A DNA stretch of 64,000 nucleotides from Cloacibacillus sp. An23 (GTDB taxonomy: Bacteria; Synergistota; Synergistia; Synergistales; Synergistaceae): positions 202,623-266,622 of the forward strand of contig NZ_NFJQ01000004.1 in NCBI RefSeq assembly GCF_002159945.1, read 5' to 3'. A model generated the notes under the pieces. That model did not search any database, was not told where the DNA came from, and was given only the letters and a program-made list of their open reading frames with translations. A program made the position numbers and the translations under genes. Shown piece by piece: positions 59,763 through 64,000 of this stretch; positions within the stretch are counted from its first letter, which is position 1; each line of letters opens with the position of its first letter.

Positions 59763-60902
59763 ATGAGGATACAGACCTTCAAGCTTGAAAGACAGTTCGC
59801 GCTATACAAGGCCAAGGCGAAATATATGCTGAGCCAAAGCTCATGCGAGGGCTGCACGATGCGCGAGATCCTCGACATGGCAGACGACGAATGCCGCCGC
59901 CTGTGGGACGATCTCAGCCTCGGCTATACGAAGCCGGAGGGCTTCCTTCCCCTGCGCGAGGCTATATCGTCGCGCTACACCTCGATACGCCCCTCCGACA
60001 TACTAGAGCTCGCGCCGGAAGAGGGCATCTTCATTTTCATGAACAATATGCTCGAGCCGGGCGACGAGGTCATCGTCATGCACCCGACGCTCCCGTCGCT
60101 CTACGAGCTGCCGCGCGCGCTCGGCTGCACCGTCGTCAAATGGCCTCTCGAGGTCACAAGCTGGGGCTGGCGGCTGGATATAAACTTCCTCGCCGAAAAC
60201 ATCTCGCCGAAAACGAAGCTGCTCATCATGAACGTGCCGAACAACCCGACCGGCTTCATCCCGGTGCGCGCGGAGCTGGACAGGATACTGAACCTGGCAG
60301 ACCGCAACGGCACGTGGATATTCAACGAAGAGACGTACCGCGGCATGGAACACGACCCTGGCGCGGCCCTTCCCTCGCTCGCGGACATATACCCGCGCGC
60401 GACCGTCGTCGGCGGCCTCAACAAATACGGCCTGCCCGGCACGCGAATCGGCTGGCTCGCCTCGAAGAACCGCCAGATCATAAGCGACTGCGCCGCCTTC
60501 AAAGACTACACGACGCTCTGCAACAACGCTCCGGGCGAAATACTGGCCACGATAGCGATGCGCAACGCTCCGGACCTCCTTAAGCGCAACCACGACATAG
60601 TGCTCGAGAACCTCGCCGTAGCCGAATCCTTCTTCAAGAAGCACCGCGACCTCTTCCAATGGATACAGCCCAACGGAGGCGCGACGGCTTTCCCGCGTCT
60701 GCTTCCTCCGCTCGACGTGACAGAGATGTGCGAGCGCGCGATGGCGGAAAAGCAGCTCCTTATAATAGGAGAGCGCGCCTTCGGCCTCAACACGAACCAC
60801 TTCCGCGTCGGCCTCGGACGGCGCGATTTCAAAGAGTCGCTCGCCGTATTCGCGGACTGCGTTGAGCATATGAAGGCCGCAGCCGAAGCCAGGGGCAAAT
60901 AA
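59763..60902 (+). CDS. PLP-dependent class I/II aminotransferase
   Basis: The 379-residue fold-type I protein has LSLGYTKPEGFLPLREAISSRYTSI at about 50-74 and MNVPNNPTGFIP (PLP-binding asparagine, about 154-165). IFNEETYRG supplies the Asp/Tyr pair of the cofactor site in a changed form, with glutamate where aspartate is usual. The catalytic lysine is in VVGGLNKYGLPGTRIGW at about 218-234. The C-terminal arginine is in HFRVGLGRRDF. Substrates of this family range over many amino acids and cannot be inferred. AAAGGGG precedes the ATG. The next gene is also an aminotransferase, but only weakly similar. Confidence 0.87.
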   Translation: MRIQTFKLERQFALYKAKAKYMLSQSSCEGCTMREILDMADDECRRLWDDLSLGYTKPEGFLPLREAISSRYTSIRPSDILELAPEEGIFIFMNNMLEPGDEVIVMHPTLPSLYELPRALGCTVVKWPLEVTSWGWRLDINFLAENISPKTKLLIMNVPNNPTGFIPVRAELDRILNLADRNGTWIFNEETYRGMEHDPGAALPSLADIYPRATVVGGLNKYGLPGTRIGWLASKNRQIISDCAAFKDYTTLCNNAPGEILATIAMRNAPDLLKRNHDIVLENLAVAESFFKKHRDLFQWIQPNGGATAFPRLLPPLDVTEMCERAMAEKQLLIIGERAFGLNTNHFRVGLGRRDFKESLAVFADCVEHMKAAAEARGK

Positions 60903-60984
60903 TCGCGAACAAGCCGCGCCGCCGGCGCGGCTCTTCAAGACTGACATAAAATAAAAAGGAAATAAAAACAGGAGTGATTCAATC

Positions 60985-62172
60985 ATGCGTTATTCAGACA
61001 GGATTCTGACAACCCCGTCCTCTTTCATAAGGGACATACTCAAAGTGACGGAGGACCCGTCGGTCATATCGTTCGCCGGCGGACTGCCGAACCCCATATC
61101 GTTCCCGCAGGAGGCCCTCAAGGAGTCCGCGTGCAGGATAATCGACGAATTCCACGGAAAAGTCTTCCAGTACTCGACGACCAACGGCTACGCGCCGCTG
61201 CGCCAGTACATCGCCGACAAATATAACAGAAACTTCGGCCTCAACCTCAAGCCCGAACACGTACTCATCACAACCGGCTCGCAGCAGGCGCTCGACCTGA
61301 TGGCGAAGATACTGCTCAACAAGGGCGACGGCGTCATAATCGAAGAGCCCGGCTACCTCGGCGCAATACAGGCTTTCATGATGTTCGAGCCGACTTTCTA
61401 CCCCGTCACTCTCGAGCACGAGGGGCTGAAACTCGACGAACTCGAAGCCGCGCTCAAAAGGGGCGTCAAGTTCGCCTACACAGTGCCGAACTTCCAGAAC
61501 CCGACCGGCCTCACCTACACGATGGAGCGCCGCGAGGCGATACGCGAACTCTTCGAAAAGTACGACACCGTGCTCATCGAAGACGACCCATACGGAGAGC
61601 TGCGCTTCAAGGGCGACAAGCTGCCCTACATCGGCGCCGGCAAGCTCGCGCACAGCGTCATCCACGGCTCCTTCTCCAAGACCGTCACGCCAGGCATGCG
61701 CCTCGGCTTCATGATCACGCAGGACGACGAGCTCATGCAGCACCTCATCACCGCGAAACAGTCGAGCGACCTGCACACGAACATCTTCTCGCAGTACATG
61801 ATCTACGACTACCTCGCGCACAACGAATACCAGCAGCACGTAGACAAGATCGTAGCGCTCTACAAAGAGCAGTCCGACGCGATGCTCGCCGCGATAAAGG
61901 AATACTTCCCCGCCGGAGTCAAGTACACCGAGCCGGAAGGCGGAATGTTCATCTGGGTCACTCTGCCCGAAGGCATGTCGGCGCTCAAGCTTTTCCACAA
62001 GGCGATGGAAAAGAAGGTCGCCTTCGTCCCCGGCGATCCGTTCTACGTAGGCAAGAGCGACGTCAACACCTTCCGCCTCAACTACACGAACTCGACCGAC
62101 GAAGTCATCCGCGAGGGAATCAAGCGCCTCGGCGAAGTCATCAAGGAATCTATGCCGAGCCGCGAAAGATAA
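60985..62172 (+). CDS. Aminotransferase of the 2-aminoadipate/aromatic (KAT-like) group
   Basis: The 395-residue protein shows the motifs of the LysN/AadAT group: VISFAGGLPNPISFPQEAL near residue 27, YSTTNGYAPLRQYIADKYNRNFG, VLITTGSQQALDLMAKILLNKGD, TVPNFQNPTGLTYTMERREAI, LIEDDPYGELRF and the lysine in GSFSKTVTPGMRLGFM (about 226-241). The C-terminal NTFRLNYTNSTDE contains the carboxylate-binding arginine. This group converts 2-aminoadipate, aromatic or branched amino acids to keto acids, a first step in amino-acid fermentation. AGGAGTGATTC precedes the ATG, and a terminator follows. Confidence 0.9.
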   Translation: MRYSDRILTTPSSFIRDILKVTEDPSVISFAGGLPNPISFPQEALKESACRIIDEFHGKVFQYSTTNGYAPLRQYIADKYNRNFGLNLKPEHVLITTGSQQALDLMAKILLNKGDGVIIEEPGYLGAIQAFMMFEPTFYPVTLEHEGLKLDELEAALKRGVKFAYTVPNFQNPTGLTYTMERREAIRELFEKYDTVLIEDDPYGELRFKGDKLPYIGAGKLAHSVIHGSFSKTVTPGMRLGFMITQDDELMQHLITAKQSSDLHTNIFSQYMIYDYLAHNEYQQHVDKIVALYKEQSDAMLAAIKEYFPAGVKYTEPEGGMFIWVTLPEGMSALKLFHKAMEKKVAFVPGDPFYVGKSDVNTFRLNYTNSTDEVIREGIKRLGEVIKESMPSRER

Positions 62173-62200
62173 CAAATTCCCGAAGCCACGCAAAAGCCAA

Positions 62201-62228
62201 GCCTCGCGCGCAAAGCGCGGGGCTTTTT
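62201..62228 (+). terminator. Terminator after the second aminotransferase
   Basis: GCCTCGCGC (62201-62209) pairs with GCGCGGGGC (62215-62223) with one G-T pair, followed by TTTTT. Confidence 0.85.
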
Positions 62229-62344
62229 CGTACGCGCGCGGAAACCTCCCGAGGCCGCACGGAAATTCCGCGGCGATAGGCCGCCGTCAAAATTTTGTCC
62301 GACGCGCGGATTTCGTGTACAATAATCCCAGCAGAGGTGAGAAA

Positions 62345-63043
62345 ATGGCCGCCGCCCGAGAGATGAATCCTAAACTCAAAATTTTGATACCGGTCGTGCG
62401 CGGGCTTGCGCGCATACTCGGCAAGGATTACGAGGTGAACCTTCACGACGTATCCATCCCCGAGCGTTCGCTCGTGCTCTGTGAGAACGGCTACGTCACG
62501 GGGCGCAGCGAGGGCGGCCCGATGACCGACTTCGGCCTGCTCATGCTCAAGTCCGAGGAATATCAGAGCCGTGAAGGCGTCTTCAACTACCTCGCGAAGA
62601 ACAACCGCGGCGAGCTCATCAAATGCAGCTGCATCTTCATACGCGACGAGAACGACAAAATAATAGGCTTCCTCTGCGTCAACTATGATCTCAAAAAAGC
62701 CGTCGCTGCGCAGGAGCTTATCGAGGGTCTGCTGCGCGTCGAGATGGGCGCGGCGGACGCCGCATCGGAGAAAGAGTCCGGCGCGCGCTTCCCCGAGCCT
62801 GTGCGCGAATCATTCGCGCAGGACATCGAGGAGGTCGTCGGAGACTCGCTCGCGCAGGCGAAGCGCCGCATCGGCAAGCCCTTCAAATATCTCACGAAGC
62901 CCGAGAAAAAAGAGGTCATACGCGAACTCAACGACAAGGGCTTCTTCCTGCTCAAGGGCTCAGTGGACAGGCTGGCCGCTGAAATGGGTAACACCAAATT
63001 TACAATATATTCCTACATAAGAGAGATACAAAAGAAGGGCTGA
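62345..63043 (+). CDS. YheO/DauR-like PAS-HTH regulator
   Basis: The protein of about 232 residues has an N-terminal YheO-like PAS domain (MNPKLKILIPVVRGLARILGKDYEVNLHDVSIPERSLVLCENGYVTGRSEGGPMTDFG, then YLAKNNRGELIKCSCIFIRDENDKIIGFLCVNYD). A C-terminal helix-turn-helix follows: YLTKPEKKEVIRELNDKGFFLLKGSVDRLAAEMGNTKFTIYSYIREI (about 183-228). DauR of this family controls D-amino-acid use. GAGGTGAGAAA precedes ATG 62345. The downstream genes look like subunits of a D-proline or hydroxyproline dehydrogenase, so it is their likely regulator. Confidence 0.85.
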   Translation: MAAAREMNPKLKILIPVVRGLARILGKDYEVNLHDVSIPERSLVLCENGYVTGRSEGGPMTDFGLLMLKSEEYQSREGVFNYLAKNNRGELIKCSCIFIRDENDKIIGFLCVNYDLKKAVAAQELIEGLLRVEMGAADAASEKESGARFPEPVRESFAQDIEEVVGDSLAQAKRRIGKPFKYLTKPEKKEVIRELNDKGFFLLKGSVDRLAAEMGNTKFTIYSYIREIQKKG

Positions 63044-63141
63044 TCTCCGTTTCGCCTTACAAAAAACCACAGCCGCGTCAAAGCGGCGCCATGTCTCAAA
63101 GTTTGTGAATCTATTCTTTTCTATAAAATTTACTTGAACGC

Positions 63142-63194
63142 TTGACAAAATTTTATAAATATCTCAAAATATTCTATGTCGATAACAAAATATT
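63142..63194 (+). promoter_or_regulatory. Promoter and direct-repeat operator candidate before the dehydrogenase operon
   Basis: TTGACA (63142-63147) is 17 bases before CAAAAT (63165-63170), a weak -10. CAAAATTTT (63146), CAAAATATT (63165-63173) and CAAAATATT (63186-63194) form direct repeats 19 and 21 bases apart, roughly two helix turns. They are good candidates for binding by the adjoining regulator. The gap 63044-63309 holds nothing else that I can see. Confidence 0.5.
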
Positions 63195-63309
63195 GATATA
63201 TAAATCATTTTTTTGATGTATCGCGCTCACCTACGATTTTTATGCTTTATGGACAATTCAATGCGAGCGCCGCGCAGCGGCGCACACCAGCAGGGAGGGA
63301 GCAGATGTA

Positions 63310-63627
63310 ATGGAGTTGATCAAGAACCATCCGATACTGGAGTACAGCCACGGACGCGAGGTGAAGTTCACCTTCGACGGGAAAGAGCTCACGGGGTTCG
63401 AAGGTGAACCGATAGCGATGGCGCTCCACGCCAACGGCGTGCAGGTCTACCGCGTTACGCCCGAAATGAAGAGGACCAGGGGATTTTTCTGCGCCATAGG
63501 CAAATGCAGCTCGTGCTTCATGGTGGTCGACGGCGTACCCAACGTCCGCACCTGCGTCACGCCTCTCGCGGAGGGGATGAAAGTCGAGACGCAGACGGAC
63601 AAGGGCCGCGTGCCTCTTGAACTTTAG
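63310..63627 (+). CDS. Small [2Fe-2S] subunit of a multi-subunit dehydrogenase (HcnA/SoxD-like)
   Basis: The 105-residue protein has a plant-type ferredoxin-like fold with FTFDGKELTGFEGEPIAMALHANGVQVYR and the cysteines FFCAIGKCSSCFMVVDGVPNVRTCVTP (CxxxxCxxCx11C). Such subunits accompany FAD oxidoreductases in D-proline/hydroxyproline dehydrogenases, hydrogen cyanide synthase and sarcosine oxidase-like enzymes. GGGAGGGAGCAG gives a strong ribosome site. It is followed 18 bases later by the FAD subunit. Confidence 0.87.
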   Translation: MELIKNHPILEYSHGREVKFTFDGKELTGFEGEPIAMALHANGVQVYRVTPEMKRTRGFFCAIGKCSSCFMVVDGVPNVRTCVTPLAEGMKVETQTDKGRVPLEL

Positions 63628-63645
63628 GACGGGAGGGAAGAGATT

Positions 63646-64000
63646 ATGAAGAAAGTATATGAGACCGACCTCCTCGTCGTAGGCGGAGGAGCCGCGGGAC
63701 TCTGCGCCGCAGCCGAAGCCGCGGGGGCGGGAGCCAAAGTCACGGTAATAGAAAGCGACCTCCACCCGGGAGGACAGCTCGTCAAACAGACCCACAAATT
63801 CTTCGGCTCGCGCGACGAATACGCGGGAACCAGAGGCTTCAAAATAGCCGGCATACTCCTGGACGAGATAGCCGCCCTCGGGGACAAAGTGACCATAAAA
63901 TGCAACTCCACAGTAACGGGCTACTACCCAGAAGACGGAGTCTACACCGTAATGGAAGGCGAAGAAGACTACTACAGGGTAAAAGCCAAAAAAGCCGTAA
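63646..64000 (+). CDS. FAD-dependent oxidoreductase subunit, 5' part only
   Basis: The start ATG 63646 follows GGGAGGG. The visible 118 codons read MKKVYETDLLVVGGGAAGLCAAAEAAGAGAKVTVIESDLHPGGQLVKQT, the dinucleotide-binding motif GGGAAGL with the ribose-binding glutamate of the Rossmann fold (VIESD). The sequence resembles the alpha subunit of D-proline/hydroxyproline dehydrogenase or HcnB-like enzymes that pair with a small [2Fe-2S] protein, as here. It runs off the window with no stop, so its length and further domains are unknown. Its neighbour and the upstream YheO-like regulator support a D-amino-acid or hydroxyproline oxidation role, possibly linked to the HypD-like enzyme 6 kb upstream. 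Confidence 0.85.
   Translation, partial: MKKVYETDLLVVGGGAAGLCAAAEAAGAGAKVTVIESDLHPGGQLVKQTHKFFGSRDEYAGTRGFKIAGILLDEIAALGDKVTIKCNSTVTGYYPEDGVYTVMEGEEDYYRVKAKKAV

Noticed and set aside
59393..59788. A 131-codon frame between the GntR gene and the first aminotransferase.
   Set aside because: It covers an AT-rich intergenic region with a promoter, overlaps the real aminotransferase start and has no ribosome site or family.
60994..62193. A 399-codon minus-strand frame opposite the second aminotransferase.
   Set aside because: It mirrors the aminotransferase gene frame and has no independent coding signs.

Overview
The window is 64 kb of GC-rich bacterial DNA, about 60 % GC by eye, in which isoleucine is very often coded by ATA. 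Gene content points to an anaerobic, amino-acid-fermenting, probably diderm bacterium. It includes a PAS-linked [FeFe] hydrogenase, a glycyl radical enzyme with its activase, PLP aminotransferases, threonine aldolase and sugar-acid permeases. My best guess is the Synergistota (Cloacibacillus or Synergistes-like). That is inference from gene content; no rRNA is present.

Layout. 1-5.25 kb: a membrane-protein end, a three-gene redox-sensing module (thioredoxin-like [2Fe-2S] protein, sensory [FeFe] hydrogenase, PP2C phosphatase), then yqeC and a MocA-type nucleotidyltransferase. 5.25-13.8 kb: a complete type I-C operon, cas3-cas5-cas8c-cas7-cas4-cas1-cas2. Between the mocA-like gene and cas3 lies a small unit that looks like a CRISPR-derived regulatory RNA. 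A degenerate repeat is followed by a pseudo-spacer matching the cas3 promoter at 15 of its first 17 positions, next to a TTC PAM. The operon is followed by four decayed repeats and a piece of a Fic gene. 13.8-23.7 kb: a beta-hydroxyacid dehydrogenase, MscS channel, tRNA-Asn, cytidylate-kinase-like protein, acetyltransferase, flavodoxin-type protein, glycerate kinase-GntP permease-CdaR regulator, and an MBL hydrolase. 23.8-26.5 kb and 30.2-31.9 kb: two CRISPR arrays of 38 and 22 repeats with different stems but the same handle and homologous leaders, both read leftward. They flank a C26 peptidase, an ArnA-like decarboxylase and an NCS2 nucleobase permease.

31.9-43.5 kb holds housekeeping genes: UPF0178, a YfcE-type phosphodiesterase, GAF protein, PHP phosphoesterase, threonine aldolase, TldE-like peptidase, cell-wall amidase, GerMN protein, RNase PH, RdgB, SecG, nicotinate phosphoribosyltransferase, L13 and S9. 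43.5-47.8 kb: a frameshifted LysR regulator opposite an IlvD/Edd-family dehydratase and a second GntP permease. 47.8-49.0 kb: a methyltransferase and an HxlR regulator. 49.0-54.6 kb: an overlapping three-gene cassette of TerB_N/TerB_C protein, BrxC/BrxD-like P-loop ATPase and Lhr-like helicase, a poorly understood DNA-processing or defence-like set with its own promoter. 54.6-64 kb: an acetyltransferase, a HypD-like glycyl radical enzyme with activase and GntR regulator, two aminotransferases, a YheO/DauR-like regulator, and the start of a D-proline/hydroxyproline-dehydrogenase-like operon running off the window.

The most notable observation is the predicted self-targeting RNA at 5255-5330. 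The Cascade proteins encoded by the operon could use it to bind, rather than cut, their own promoter and so hold cas expression down. All functional calls come from reading the sequence and family knowledge; no search or folding program was run.
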